This document shows, in pieces, positions 7,368-16,172 of a stretch of 64,000 nt of DNA. A model generated the notes under the pieces. The model had not been told where the DNA came from. It was given only the letters and a program-made list of their open reading frames with translations, and ran no database searches. Origin of the DNA: Butyrivibrio sp. INlla14 (GTDB taxonomy: Bacteria; Bacillota; Clostridia; Lachnospirales; Lachnospiraceae); the NCBI RefSeq assembly GCF_900102515.1, contig NZ_FMVS01000003.1, positions 124,001 to 188,000 on the forward strand. The letters are read 5' to 3'. The position numbers and the translations under genes were made by a program. Position 1 is the stretch's first letter; the number at the start of each line of letters is the position of its first letter.

Positions 7368-8679
7368 GGTAGGTAAAGAACTATTACCGGTTGAAAGTCT
7401 TAGAGAGACTCTTGAACTAAATGAGAAAGGAAACCCAAAAGCAACCTTGGCAAATGTAGTAAGGATCTTGAAACAGGATCCTTTTTTTATAGGGGCAATT
7501 CGACTGAATGAATTTACCGGAAGAATTGATGTTGTTAGAGATCTTGGTTGGAAGCGTGAACAAGATACTTTGGATGACACTGATATGGCATATATCGCTC
7601 TTTATATAGAAGAGAATTACGGAATCAGCTATAACAGCGCACTAGAAAAAGCTATTCAGGTCGTGGCTAACGAAAACAGATACCACCCAATCAAAGATAT
7701 TCTTAACAGTCTTGTATGGGATGGAATGCCTCGCCTAGAAAATATGTTGACTCATTTTTATGGTGTTGAAAAAACAGAACTTGTCACAGAATCCCTGAAG
7801 ATTTTCTTGCTGGGTGCAGTTAGCAGAGTGTTTACCCCCGGATGTAAATTTGAAATATTTTTATGTCTTGTAGGGGATCAAGGTATTGGCAAATCAACGT
7901 TTTTCAGATTCCTTGCAATTAAGGATGAATGGTTTTCAGATGATTTAAGGCGTCTTGATGATGAAAAGGTTGTAGTAAAGCTTCAAAGCCATTGGTTCAT
8001 TGAAATGGCTGAAATGCTTACTATGCTTAACTCAAAGCATGATGAAGATATTAAAAATTTCTTGAGCCGACAAAAGGACACTTATCGAACGCCTTATTCT
8101 AAACATCCCAAGGATCCTAAGAGGCAGTGCGTCTTTGGAGGAACATCAAATAAGCTTGAGATTCTTCCTATGGATAAGAGTGGAAACAGGAGAATCATTC
8201 CTATTGAGACTCATGGAGATAAGGCCGAGGTGCACATTCTTGCTGATGAGGAATACTCCAGAAACTATATATTACAGGTCTTGGCAGAAGTTATGGAAAT
8301 CTACCGAAGCGGCAATTTTTCTCTTACCCTTCCAAAACATCTTGATTCTGAACTGGCTAAGTATCAGCAACGATTTACTCCTGAAGATAATGATCAGGAA
8401 TCGATAGAATTCTTCCTTTCCAACACTCATGAGAAATATGTATGCGTAAAAATGCTCGCATTTGAGGCTCTTGGATATTCTCAATATGATCAGCTGAAGA
8501 AAAGCGATTCTAACAAAATATCTGAAATTATGCATCACAATCCTGATTGGGAAGCGATTGGAACGCGAACTGTATCCAAATATGGACGAGTCCGTGCATG
8601 GCGAAGAAAAAATGATTCCATTTCGGATGAATGCTTTATAGAAGCTCCCGAACAAATGGAAATACCATTTAACAACTAA
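7324..8679 (+). CDS. VapE-like (VirE domain) ATPase / helicase
   Basis: 451 residues. A P-loop (GDQGIGKSTFF) lies near residue 183, followed by WFSDDL, HWFIEMAEM and an arginine-finger type segment (KSGNRRIIPIE) near residue 283, the order seen in virulence-associated E and superfamily-3-like helicases of phages and satellites. With the CHC2 protein it makes a two-part primase/helicase module. GAGAGGAGAT precedes the ATG inside the upstream gene. It is followed after 21 bp by a strong terminator, which closes the operon. Confidence 0.85.
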   Translation: MNEKLPMLSKEQLDEVGKELLPVESLRETLELNEKGNPKATLANVVRILKQDPFFIGAIRLNEFTGRIDVVRDLGWKREQDTLDDTDMAYIALYIEENYGISYNSALEKAIQVVANENRYHPIKDILNSLVWDGMPRLENMLTHFYGVEKTELVTESLKIFLLGAVSRVFTPGCKFEIFLCLVGDQGIGKSTFFRFLAIKDEWFSDDLRRLDDEKVVVKLQSHWFIEMAEMLTMLNSKHDEDIKNFLSRQKDTYRTPYSKHPKDPKRQCVFGGTSNKLEILPMDKSGNRRIIPIETHGDKAEVHILADEEYSRNYILQVLAEVMEIYRSGNFSLTLPKHLDSELAKYQQRFTPEDNDQESIEFFLSNTHEKYVCVKMLAFEALGYSQYDQLKKSDSNKISEIMHHNPDWEAIGTRTVSKYGRVRAWRRKNDSISDECFIEAPEQMEIPFNN

Positions 8680-8700
8680 ATAATCGCAACTACTAATGTA

Positions 8701-8765
8701 GCAACCAATTACAGCAACTAACCAAAAAACTTTTTTGGAAGGTTGCTGTTGTTGGTTGCTTTTTT
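8701..8765 (+). terminator. Long intrinsic terminator upstream of integrase
   Basis: Left arm 8701-8718 and right arm 8742-8759 match at 16 of 18 positions. Inside them is a second perfect stem, CCAAAAAA 8722-8729 / TTTTTTGG 8731-8738, around one C. A run of six T follows at 8760-8765. The integrase Shine-Dalgarno begins only about 6 bp later. Confidence 0.85.
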
Positions 8766-8787
8766 ATGTAAAAAAGGAGACAAACTA

Positions 8788-10071
8788 TTGAATTTACAAA
8801 ATATTAAAGACGATAGACCAATCATTCTTGATGATAATACTACTTTACGTCCGAGGGATTTACAGCTATTATTTAGCTGTGGTATGGAAAGCGCCAAGGT
8901 AAATGAAATGATTACAGAGGCGAAACGTAACTATGTAAAGTCAAAACATTCTAGAGCAATTTTCCAGTTACCTCCAAGCAAGAGCTGGAAAAACGGATGT
9001 TATAAGACTTACGTGTATGTTGATTCAAAAAGAAAGGAGATCACATCCAGTACAGAATATAAGCTTATAGAAAAGCTATATGATTTCTATTATGAAGAGG
9101 AAAATAAGGTAAAAACTCTGGAACAGGTCTTTGAACTGTTTATGGACTATAAGAAGAACTGCTTAAATCGGCGTGATAAAACTATTATTACTGACCGTAC
9201 CCGTTTTAAGCATGTATCAAAGACGCTTCTTGAAATGGATATCAATGAAATCACTGATGAAGATATCAGAAGATTTATTGTTACTGAGCTTCTTCCCAAT
9301 AATCCTAAGCCAACCTTTATTAAAAGAATGATTCAATCTCTAGGTGCTGTCTTTGAATATGGTATTAAGAAGAAACTATGCTTTGATAATCCGGTTCGTT
9401 ATATAGAAGCTCAGGATTATTACAAGCAGTGTGACCAGCATGCCAAGACTGATGAGGAAAAAGCATTTTCAACTGAAGAACTTGCCTTGATAACGGAAGA
9501 TGCTAATAAGTATCTGGACAATCCTAGAGTTTTAATGTCGCTTCTTGCCAAGGAAACCGGTATGAGAGCCGGAGAGCTTTCTGCTTTGCATGTTGAGGAT
9601 ATAGGGGATGATTTTATCCATGTTCACAGACAGCAGATAAAAGAATCTGAAGGTGATCATAACAGACTGGTTGAGGTTGGATATACCAAAGATGAGCGCA
9701 TGCATCCTCATAATGGAAGATTTATTCCAATAACAGAGGATGCAAGACGTGTGATTAGCCTAGCGATGGCTATTCCAGGTGAATCACAATATCTTTTTCA
9801 TGATGCAAACTGCTCCAATATGGTTCCAACCGATGGGTATGTGCACAACCTTAGGAAACGTTGCAAGAGACTTGGCTGTGTACCGACTAATAATCATGCT
9901 TTTCGTATGGCTTTTAATTCAAGGCTGATTGAAATGGGCTTTTCTGCTTCTGACAGAGCCCTAATCTTAGGACATGAAGTTCAGACCAATGAAGCACACT
10001 ATTCTTTGACTGACAAAAGAAAGCTGAACGATATAAAAGAGCGCCTAACACAAAATAAAGAGGAGCCCTGA
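8788..10071 (+). CDS. Tyrosine site-specific integrase
   Basis: 427 residues from a TTG start at 8788 that has AAAAAGGAG 8 bp upstream; a longer TTG-initiated reading from 8743 would begin inside the terminator hairpin and is unlikely. Order: N-terminal arm-binding part, SAM-like core-binding domain (about residues 90-195), then the catalytic domain with R (GMRAGELSALHVEDI), the H-x2-R box (HAFR), a following H (LGHE) and the nucleophile Y (HYSL) near the C-terminus. It should integrate and excise the element at the adjacent tRNA-Arg. No promoter is apparent between the terminator and the gene. Confidence 0.88.
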   Translation: MNLQNIKDDRPIILDDNTTLRPRDLQLLFSCGMESAKVNEMITEAKRNYVKSKHSRAIFQLPPSKSWKNGCYKTYVYVDSKRKEITSSTEYKLIEKLYDFYYEEENKVKTLEQVFELFMDYKKNCLNRRDKTIITDRTRFKHVSKTLLEMDINEITDEDIRRFIVTELLPNNPKPTFIKRMIQSLGAVFEYGIKKKLCFDNPVRYIEAQDYYKQCDQHAKTDEEKAFSTEELALITEDANKYLDNPRVLMSLLAKETGMRAGELSALHVEDIGDDFIHVHRQQIKESEGDHNRLVEVGYTKDERMHPHNGRFIPITEDARRVISLAMAIPGESQYLFHDANCSNMVPTDGYVHNLRKRCKRLGCVPTNNHAFRMAFNSRLIEMGFSASDRALILGHEVQTNEAHYSLTDKRKLNDIKERLTQNKEEP

Positions 10072-10081
10072 TAGGCTCCTC
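10051..10081 (-). terminator. Terminator of tRNA-Arg
   Basis: Stem GAGGAGCC 10060-10067 / GGCTCCTC 10074-10081. Read on the minus strand it follows the tRNA 3' end by 4 nt and is followed by CTTTATTTTG. It also overlaps the end of the integrase gene, so transcripts converge here. Confidence 0.65.
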
Positions 10082-10085
10082 ACAG

Positions 10086-10159
10086 CGTCCACGAGAGGAT
10101 TCGAACCTCCGACACCCGCCTTAGGAGGGCGGTGCTCTATCCAGCTGAGCTACGTGGAC
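10086..10159 (-). tRNA. tRNA-Arg (anticodon CCU)
   Basis: 74 nt, complete cloverleaf: acceptor GTCCACG/CGTGGAC with discriminator G, D stem GCTC/GAGC, anticodon stem CCGCC/GGCGG around loop CTCCTAA (anticodon CCT), T arm GGAGG-TTCGAAT-CCTCT. No CCA is encoded. It abuts the integrase and is the probable attachment site. A 9-bp hairpin lies only 9 bp upstream, so its promoter is not in the usual place. Confidence 0.95.
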
Positions 10160-10168
10160 TTATAAACA

Positions 10169-10189
10169 AAAGAATACTATGTATTCTTT
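10169..10189. repeat. Perfect 9-bp hairpin just upstream of tRNA-Arg
   Basis: AAAGAATAC 10169-10177 and GTATTCTTT 10181-10189 with a 3-nt loop. On the minus strand it is followed by TGTTTATA and then the tRNA, so it could be a weak terminator or a recombinase/regulator site. Nearby at about 10211-10234 are short direct repeats of ACTCAC. Confidence 0.5.
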
Positions 10190-10277
10190 GTTATCCTTAT
10201 TTAGTTTTACTCACTCAAACTCACTCACTTGAGCTTCTCAAGATTCCCCTATTTATGCGGTTTTTAGGCCTTTAACT

Positions 10278-10321
10278 TCCGCTTAGGAGGCGAACGCTCT
10301 ATCCTGCTGAGCTACGGAAAC
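10278..10321 (-). pseudogene. tRNA-Arg(CCU) 5'-half remnant
   Basis: On the minus strand: acceptor 5' strand GTTTCCG, TA, D arm GCTC-AGCAGGATA-GAGC, then anticodon stem-loop TTCGC-CTCCTAA-GCGGA (anticodon CCT). After the anticodon stem no T arm or acceptor 3' strand follows; the sequence runs into AAGTTAAAGGCC. The acceptor differs from that of the intact neighbour, so it is not a simple partial duplication of it. It looks like the original attachment tRNA split by a recombination event. Confidence 0.75.
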
Positions 10322-10329
10322 AAATATAT

Positions 10330-10349
10330 GGCGCGCATATATGCGCGCC
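10330..10349 (-). terminator. 20-bp perfect palindrome, probable terminator of the lipid operon
   Basis: GGCGCGCATATATGCGCGCC is self-complementary over all 20 bases. On the minus strand it lies about 40 bp after the GNAT stop and is followed by ATATATTTGTTT. It also separates the operon from the tRNA remnant. Confidence 0.55.
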
Positions 10350-10389
10350 TAGTTATTTTAACACAGTCATCTTTAATGTTCAACTTGCT

Positions 10390-11478
10390 TTATACATTAT
10401 CCTTGCTTAAAAGCACATACTCGTAGGTGTCTGTCATTAGATTACTTTCGTAAAACTGTGTTATTTTGCCTTGTCTACAGAGGGCTCCGATACTTGGTGT
10501 TTTCAGCTTTTTTAGTTCTTCCTGTATAGCGTAGATCAGTGCTGCGCCAAGCCCCAGGTGCTCTTTCTCAACTCCCATATATAGCAGGATAATTCTCTTT
10601 GGCTTTTTCCTGTTTCTGAGTAATTTCAGAATATTAGGCAGATTCAGGTGATACACTGTATTTCCGTAGTCTGGAATGTTGACATAGAAGGCTACCGCCT
10701 TGCCCTTGTAGTAAACAATCTTGGTCACATCCATGTACATGATTGACTTATATGAATTGAACATCTCCCTAAAGACATCCTCGTCAATATGCTTGTACAC
10801 AGGAAAAGAACTATATAGCTCTGTGATCAGTCTGTAAACATCACCTATTATCTCATCATAGGTATCCTTGGTAGGGCTGATAATCTCATACCCTTTAGCC
10901 ATGAACTCATCATATCTTTTTTTGAGCTTGGGACTTACATAATCCTTTTTTATGACTTCATAATCGCTTGAGATATAGCGCTCCGCCACTTGATAGCCAT
11001 TATCTGTAAAAAGTTTCAGGTAATAGTCCTTATTGTAGGGCTCTCCCGTATAAGGCCTTCCTTCAAATCTATTGACCTTAAGTCTGTACTTGATCCAAAA
11101 AGATGCATCAACAGGACCAACTATCTTGTGATATCCAAGCTCTTTGCAGAAGTCATCTGCTTTTTTAAAAAGAAAAGCTGCTACCTGATCATCATCAACG
11201 CACTCAAAAAAGCCTATATATGCATTATCATCGTTATCATATGTTGTTATAGCAAAACGGCCAACTACCTTACCAAGAGACTTTTCGTATACGAGAAACT
11301 TAGCCAGCCTGAAATCCTTGCTAAGTGGATGCTCTCCGAGCAGTATTTTCCTCATCTGCTCTGGATCTTCCATGTTATCCCTGGAAGAATAAAGTCTCTT
11401 GGGAAGACTTATAAAGTCGTTCACATACTTTTTTTCTTTTTCAAATTTAACAAGTTCAAATTTCTTAACTTGCGACAT
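10390..11478 (-). CDS. GNAT-like acyltransferase, last gene of lipid operon
   Basis: 362 residues. The C-terminal part (about residues 230-350) has a GNAT-like acyl-CoA-binding turn (MGVEKEHLGLGAALIYAIQE, with G-x-G near residue 310) after YYKGKAVAFYVNIPDYG. The N-terminal part (about 30-150) contains a second GNAT-like core (KVVGRFAITTYDNDD, then IGFFECVDDDQVAAFLF). The overall plan matches long YghO-type proteins of unknown substrate. It overlaps the upstream PEP-synthase-like gene by 14 bp. In context it may N- or O-acylate the lipid product; that is inference. Confidence 0.7.
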   Translation of the reverse strand: MSQVKKFELVKFEKEKKYVNDFISLPKRLYSSRDNMEDPEQMRKILLGEHPLSKDFRLAKFLVYEKSLGKVVGRFAITTYDNDDNAYIGFFECVDDDQVAAFLFKKADDFCKELGYHKIVGPVDASFWIKYRLKVNRFEGRPYTGEPYNKDYYLKLFTDNGYQVAERYISSDYEVIKKDYVSPKLKKRYDEFMAKGYEIISPTKDTYDEIIGDVYRLITELYSSFPVYKHIDEDVFREMFNSYKSIMYMDVTKIVYYKGKAVAFYVNIPDYGNTVYHLNLPNILKLLRNRKKPKRIILLYMGVEKEHLGLGAALIYAIQEELKKLKTPSIGALCRQGKITQFYESNLMTDTYEYVLLSKDNV

Positions 11479-13846
11479 CTTTAACTTCTTTCAGAATCTG
11501 TATTTCTCCAGTATTTCCATTCATCGTTATCATGTCTCCTGAATGGATGGCACTAAGAACATTGTCTACACCCACAATAGAAGGAATTCCAAGCTCTCTT
11601 GAGATAATAGCTGTATGCGAGAGGATAGAACCTTTCTGCGCAATCACTCCCTTGGCTGTTGCAAGAAGGAAAACCCAGCCAGGATCTGTCATTGCCGTTA
11701 TCAGTATCTTATCCTTAACATCCTGTCTTGCATTTACATCTGTAACAACCAGCGCTTCTCCCGTTACAACGCCATTTGAGCAAGGCACTCCCTGGAGTTT
11801 TTTTCCGTCAAAAGAGTTCTTGTGAAGAGAAACTCTGGCGCACTTTTTATCAAACTCTTTTACCTCAAAGATAATCCTGGTGTAGGCCGGTAATTTTTCA
11901 AAGAATTTGTAATCCTCTTTGCGGTTATGGATCAGGTACTTGATACCTGCGCTAGCTTCTGTATTTCCAGCGTTCCTCGTCAAATTCTTCTCTGTGTCAC
12001 ATTCTTCTGATAATGTACCAGAATCACTTTCAACAAGATCCCAGATTTCATCGATTGTAAGGTAAAAGATATCTCTTTGGCTCTCAATAATACCTTTATC
12101 GGCAAGATTCTTGCCAATCTGTAAAAAGATAGTTCTTACAATACCAAAAATTCTGGTTCTGTTTAGCCTTGAAGACTCTCTGTTTGCAATGCCAAGGGTG
12201 CAGCGTTTTATGAGTTTTGTTGTATACTCATCAAATTTTTCCGTTTCAGCCCATTGTTTTTTGGCATTCATATCCTGATATACATCGAATAGTTTATCTA
12301 AATCTTCCCTATATTCGTCAATTCTCTTATCAAGAAGCTCAGGATTAGTCCTAAAGGTCTTACTCTCCAGTTTTAATTCCTCGAGGTTTCTGTCTCCGTA
12401 TTCAGAAATATAAGCCTGCTTGGCCATCTCATATTGTGAAGGCTCCATCCAGCCTTTATTCATGGCAAGAGCAATCATTTCTTTTATTGGTTTAAGGCTT
12501 TCAATATTTGAAATGCCTGAAATATAGGCATTTACACTGTCATCATTTTTCTTATATTTTCTTTTTAGTCTCTTTTTCAAAAGTCCTGTATATACAAAGG
12601 CATAAAGATCATTCAAAAGAGTTATATCCCATATATCCAAGAGTTTGATCTTTAATTCTTCATATATAGCTTTCAGCTCTTTTGATGACAGATTATTGAT
12701 ATCTTTTTCATAAAAGCTTTTGTTTATCTTCTCAAACTCTGCAGCAAGATTTTCCATTTGCTGAGGAACTTTTCTAAGCTCTGATAAAGTATTTCGGTAT
12801 ATCTTTGCTCTCATAAATGGAGACTGCTTCACATAGCCTTTATCATAGCTTTTATTTTTTACTCCCAGCATTTCCTGCCAGACTGGAATAATAAAGCTAT
12901 TAAAGGGAAGGCACTTTAATAGAGCGTACCAATTGCTGATTTTGTAATACACTCTTCCATTTACATGACCTACCATGTTGTTTACGTTTTCTTCAAATTT
13001 GGATAATTCCCTGTCGTCTTTGAGAATTCTTTTGCAGACGCCTCTAAATACTCCGCTGTAAACCACGTCAACGAAAGACTCTGTCAGGGGCAGTGATAAT
13101 CCCGGATAACTTTCCACGATATTACTATTGTCAAAAATAAGAGGCTTTTCCCCTTTTATGGTGGTTATATCGCGGGTTTGAAGAATAAAAATTTCTCCAT
13201 CTTTTATAGCAAACTCTATATCAAGATAGTCTCCAAATATATCTTTTATCTGGCTAGTTATATCTATGAGTCTTGTTACAAAGTCATATGATAGAAGATT
13301 CTCTTTTCCCTCAGAATAATAAATATTATCGGTTAGATTATAGTAATAGGTCACACTATCAGCTTTATCGGCGACAACGCCCTCACCAAGCCCTCTTGAA
13401 ACACTTATAACAGTTTCGTTTAGTATTCCCTGTGGATTTGCTGTAAAGATAACTCCTGCAAAATCAGCATCAACCATCTTCTGGACTATTACATCCATCT
13501 TTATGTTTGATGCAGATATCTTTTTACTCTTTAGATAGCTCTTTACACAATCATTTGTAAGTGACTTGTAGCACTTGGTGATCATTGCATCTATGTCATT
13601 CCAAGCCACGTTGAGGTAAGTGTCAAACTGGCCTGCAAAGCTCGCATCCTTATTATCTTCCAAGGAACAAGCGCTTCTGACAGCGTAATACTCGCCCTCT
13701 GCATTTTCGAGAAATGGGTTTTTGAAGTGATATTTCTCTACTCCTCCAGCCTTCTTTACCTCGTCATATGAAACCACAACAAAGGGAGGAACATTGATAT
13801 TCCTCTCCCTCAGTGTGATTAAATTTGCCGCCTTTTTGCTCAGCAT
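11465..13846 (-). CDS. PEP synthase / pyruvate-phosphate dikinase-like protein, full length
   Basis: 793 residues with three parts. The N-terminal ATP-grasp domain (to about 230) includes YAVRSACSLEDNKDASFAGQ, GVIFTANPQG and IEFAIKDGEIFILQTR. A helical middle (about 240-640) is not typical of PpsA or PPDK. The C-terminal swivelling domain (about 695-790) carries the phospho-histidine in KGSILSHTAIISRELGIPSI. The plan matches rifampin phosphotransferase and related dikinases, which use ATP to phosphorylate a small molecule via His. No PEP-binding TIM barrel is present, so it is not a PEP synthase. Start ATG at 13846, 5 bp after the UbiA stop. Confidence 0.75.
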   Translation of the reverse strand: MLSKKAANLITLRERNINVPPFVVVSYDEVKKAGGVEKYHFKNPFLENAEGEYYAVRSACSLEDNKDASFAGQFDTYLNVAWNDIDAMITKCYKSLTNDCVKSYLKSKKISASNIKMDVIVQKMVDADFAGVIFTANPQGILNETVISVSRGLGEGVVADKADSVTYYYNLTDNIYYSEGKENLLSYDFVTRLIDITSQIKDIFGDYLDIEFAIKDGEIFILQTRDITTIKGEKPLIFDNSNIVESYPGLSLPLTESFVDVVYSGVFRGVCKRILKDDRELSKFEENVNNMVGHVNGRVYYKISNWYALLKCLPFNSFIIPVWQEMLGVKNKSYDKGYVKQSPFMRAKIYRNTLSELRKVPQQMENLAAEFEKINKSFYEKDINNLSSKELKAIYEELKIKLLDIWDITLLNDLYAFVYTGLLKKRLKRKYKKNDDSVNAYISGISNIESLKPIKEMIALAMNKGWMEPSQYEMAKQAYISEYGDRNLEELKLESKTFRTNPELLDKRIDEYREDLDKLFDVYQDMNAKKQWAETEKFDEYTTKLIKRCTLGIANRESSRLNRTRIFGIVRTIFLQIGKNLADKGIIESQRDIFYLTIDEIWDLVESDSGTLSEECDTEKNLTRNAGNTEASAGIKYLIHNRKEDYKFFEKLPAYTRIIFEVKEFDKKCARVSLHKNSFDGKKLQGVPCSNGVVTGEALVVTDVNARQDVKDKILITAMTDPGWVFLLATAKGVIAQKGSILSHTAIISRELGIPSIVGVDNVLSAIHSGDMITMNGNTGEIQILKEVKDVAS

Positions 13847-13853
13847 ATGTTGA

Positions 13854-14753
13854 TCAGATCCTTCCGATAATTAAAAATACAGCAACGGTGATCAGCATAG
13901 TTGATTCCTGCAAGTATGTATATCTCTCTACTTTATCAACAACCTTGAACTGTTCTGGATCACGCATGAACTGAATAAATTTTAATGTCATCCATGAGAC
14001 TAAAATTATTAGTACTATAACAGAAATCTTATTCAAATTAAATACCAAAATAATATTTGTGATAATATCGACAATTGTCAGAATAAGGATAAATCTTGTG
14101 CTCTTTTTGTATCCAAACAGCTTTGAGTAAGTAACGTAATCTGTTTCGTCCTTGGGTGCTCGTATTTTTCTTGCAATTTCCCAGATAAGTGCTGGAAAAT
14201 ACAGTGTCCATAGTGTCATGATTGTGTAGATACTGATGGCTCTTACATTGTATTTAAGTACGGTAAAAGAAATAATGTATAGATTTATAAACATCTGGAC
14301 CGGATTATGTGTAACAAGCGCAAGTGGCAGACATGGCTGTATCTTGGCTTTCTGGAAAAACCATTTGCTCATAAGGTATCCATAAAAATACAGGATAACG
14401 AAGAACAGGAGGTTATTCATGAACAGTACATTTAAAATAACAGCTATTGCCTCAACTATTGTGCAGATGATCATTACATCTTTTCTTTTTACTCTTCCTG
14501 AGGGAAGCGGCCTGTCTGGAAAAAGGACGCTGTCTGTCTCATAATCCTTGAGGTCATCGGCAATTCTAAGCCATAACAAAAAAGCAAATACCGTATATGC
14601 TCCAACAAATTCCTGAATTCCTATGTTAAAGGTAGTTATTCCTTCGTTCAGGAGAATAATAAAATGAATCTCCATAAACACAATGAATCCAAGGATCAGT
14701 CTTGGAATAATTGGATATCTTTCCTTAAAATAAATGTGCAGCCTTTTTAACAT
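13854..14753 (-). CDS. UbiA-family prenyltransferase
   Basis: 299 residues, about eight hydrophobic segments. The first Asp-rich motif is intact at residues 66-74 (DDLKDYETD, the ND-x2-D-x3-D type), and a second acidic motif is present near residue 205 (DETDYVTYS). UbiA enzymes move a prenyl chain from its diphosphate onto an acceptor at the membrane; relatives make ubiquinone, menaquinone, heme O and archaeal digeranylgeranylglyceryl phosphate. No quinone genes are nearby; neighbours are phospholipid enzymes, so a lipid acceptor is the better guess. Overlaps psd by 7 bp. Confidence 0.8.
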   Translation of the reverse strand: MLKRLHIYFKERYPIIPRLILGFIVFMEIHFIILLNEGITTFNIGIQEFVGAYTVFAFLLWLRIADDLKDYETDSVLFPDRPLPSGRVKRKDVMIICTIVEAIAVILNVLFMNNLLFFVILYFYGYLMSKWFFQKAKIQPCLPLALVTHNPVQMFINLYIISFTVLKYNVRAISIYTIMTLWTLYFPALIWEIARKIRAPKDETDYVTYSKLFGYKKSTRFILILTIVDIITNIILVFNLNKISVIVLIILVSWMTLKFIQFMRDPEQFKVVDKVERYTYLQESTMLITVAVFLIIGRI

Positions 14754-15610
14754 ATCTTCCTCCCTATCACTTCACCACAACGAACTTTTGATTCTATATC
14801 ATTTCTGCTGTTATCAATGATATCCTGGTGAAGTTCTATCTTTTTATCCTGTACAAGTACAGCAATTGTTGAACCGCCAAACTCGAAAAATCCTTTTTCA
14901 TCGCCTTTTTTGAAGTTTTCTTTGTTGTTATTTGTCACTTTCCCGATGAACATGGCCCCAACTTCAATCTGAATTATTTCCCCGAAATTCTCTGTATGCA
15001 AAAGACTGACTGTTCTTGAGTTTTCTTTATATATTCTGTAATCTTTTGAAATTGACCTTACAGTATGGAGCTTTCCTTGAATTTCAAGGGTTTTATCAAG
15101 TCTTCCATCATCAAGATAGATATATCTGTGATAATCATCCACGCATAATCTGAATATCAGGCACCATCCCCCGTTAAAAGAACTGGTGTCTATTTTATTT
15201 CCAACAAGTTCAGCAAGATTATATGTACTTCCCTTAATGTCCACCATTAGATCTTCTGTGATCTTATAAGCAAGAAGTTTTGAGTCACATGGAGAAATGA
15301 AGCTTTCTTTTTCCATGCAGATTTCCCTTGCTCCGTCAGATAGTTTTCTGGTAAAAAAATCATTGAAGGATGTGAATTTTCTTTTCTCAAAATCCCTCAT
15401 GTCTATGCCATTATCTGTAATAAATTTATCTATCTTTTTGGCGCTAAAAGAGCTATTGTTGAAAACTCCATAAACCTTTGAAATAGCAGGATTTATTGCC
15501 AGTTTAAGAACTAGTCTGCCAAAGGGGTTTTTATATAAAAAATCTAGTGCCTTTTGTCCTGATTCTTTTTCCTCGACATATTGTCCTGATCTTCTGTCAT
15601 AGTATTTCAT
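14747..15610 (-). CDS. psd: Phosphatidylserine decarboxylase
   Basis: 287 residues, usual length. The self-cleavage site is GGST at residues 245-248 (FFEFGGSTIAVL); cleavage before Ser247 would yield the pyruvoyl subunit. Residues ISPCDS (Asp109) and DDYHRY (His161) are the other members of the processing triad. GAMFIGKV near 219 is the conserved strand before the cleavage site. It converts phosphatidylserine to phosphatidylethanolamine at the membrane. It starts inside the end of pssA (ATGA-type overlap), so serine headgroup made by PssA passes directly to Psd. Confidence 0.92.
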   Translation of the reverse strand: MKYYDRRSGQYVEEKESGQKALDFLYKNPFGRLVLKLAINPAISKVYGVFNNSSFSAKKIDKFITDNGIDMRDFEKRKFTSFNDFFTRKLSDGAREICMEKESFISPCDSKLLAYKITEDLMVDIKGSTYNLAELVGNKIDTSSFNGGWCLIFRLCVDDYHRYIYLDDGRLDKTLEIQGKLHTVRSISKDYRIYKENSRTVSLLHTENFGEIIQIEVGAMFIGKVTNNNKENFKKGDEKGFFEFGGSTIAVLVQDKKIELHQDIIDNSRNDIESKVRCGEVIGRKIC

Positions 15611-16158
15611 AGCACCACCAAATATATTGAGATCATGGCGATTCCAAGCAGAGAAAATACAACATATGAGATTTTTCCTGGCTTAGGAACATTTATGTTT
15701 AGAATTTCAAAAAATGCTTTTGTCAGAACGAACAAAACTACAAATACTTCAAATATCTCTTTTGGCATCACAAAGCTGACCAGGTATAAGACAGGAAATA
15801 TCAGTGCTGAATATGTTACAGGAACACCTGTGAAGTACTTGGCTGGTTTGTTAATATCAGCTGTCTTAATGTTAAAGTAGCCAAGTCTTGCTACTCCACA
15901 TATAGCAAACACTGCATATGCAGCAATGTGCCATATGCTGTTAAAGCCCATTGAAGTAAGGATAACTATGGGAAAATCCACAAAACAAATGACATCGCAC
16001 AATGAGTCTTGTTCAACACCAAAGGCTTTTTCCTCGTCATCTCTATCAACTTTTCTTGCTACTGCTCCATCAAAAAGGTCACATATTCCTGAGAGCATAA
16101 GGCATAAAAATGCGTATTTAATGTCTGCTCCACTTATAGCCAGTACCATTCCAGTCAC
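15607..16158 (-). CDS. pssA: CDP-alcohol phosphatidyltransferase (phosphatidylserine synthase type)
   Basis: 183 residues, five to six hydrophobic segments. The full CDP-alcohol phosphotransferase motif is present: D27-x2-D30-G31-x2-A34-R35, then G47-x3-D51-x3-D55, with the longer spacer used by PssA. With psd immediately downstream the substrate is almost certainly serine. The start chosen is GTG at 16158; the frame stays open upstream for about 16 codons without an ATG, GTG or TTG, so a few N-terminal residues could be missing if an unusual start is used. It lies 14 bp after the upstream dikinase-like gene. Confidence 0.85.
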   Translation of the reverse strand: MTGMVLAISGADIKYAFLCLMLSGICDLFDGAVARKVDRDDEEKAFGVEQDSLCDVICFVDFPIVILTSMGFNSIWHIAAYAVFAICGVARLGYFNIKTADINKPAKYFTGVPVTYSALIFPVLYLVSFVMPKEIFEVFVVLFVLTKAFFEILNINVPKPGKISYVVFSLLGIAMISIYLVVL

Positions 16159-16172
16159 TGCTATAGTAAGTC

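Larger units (their letters stand above)
4125..10085. mobile_element. Integrative mobilizable element, right part (left end not visible)
   Basis: Repressor and sigma factor on one strand, then relaxase, CHC2 primase, VapE-like ATPase and tyrosine integrase on the other, ending 14 bp before the 3' end of a tRNA-Arg gene. This is the standard layout of an element inserted at a tRNA 3' end. No type IV secretion genes are seen, so it would need a helper for transfer. I found no second copy of the tRNA 3' end between 1 and 10085, so the left boundary probably lies outside the window and the genes at 1-4124 may also belong to it. Confidence 0.65.

Noticed and set aside
8743-8787. Integrase start at TTG 8743
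   Set aside because: It falls in the 3' arm of the terminator hairpin; TTG at 8788 has AAAAAGGAG.
10160-10321. Intron-containing or permuted second tRNA-Arg
   Set aside because: No T arm or complementary acceptor 3' strand could be found in the following sequence, so a truncated remnant is the simpler reading.
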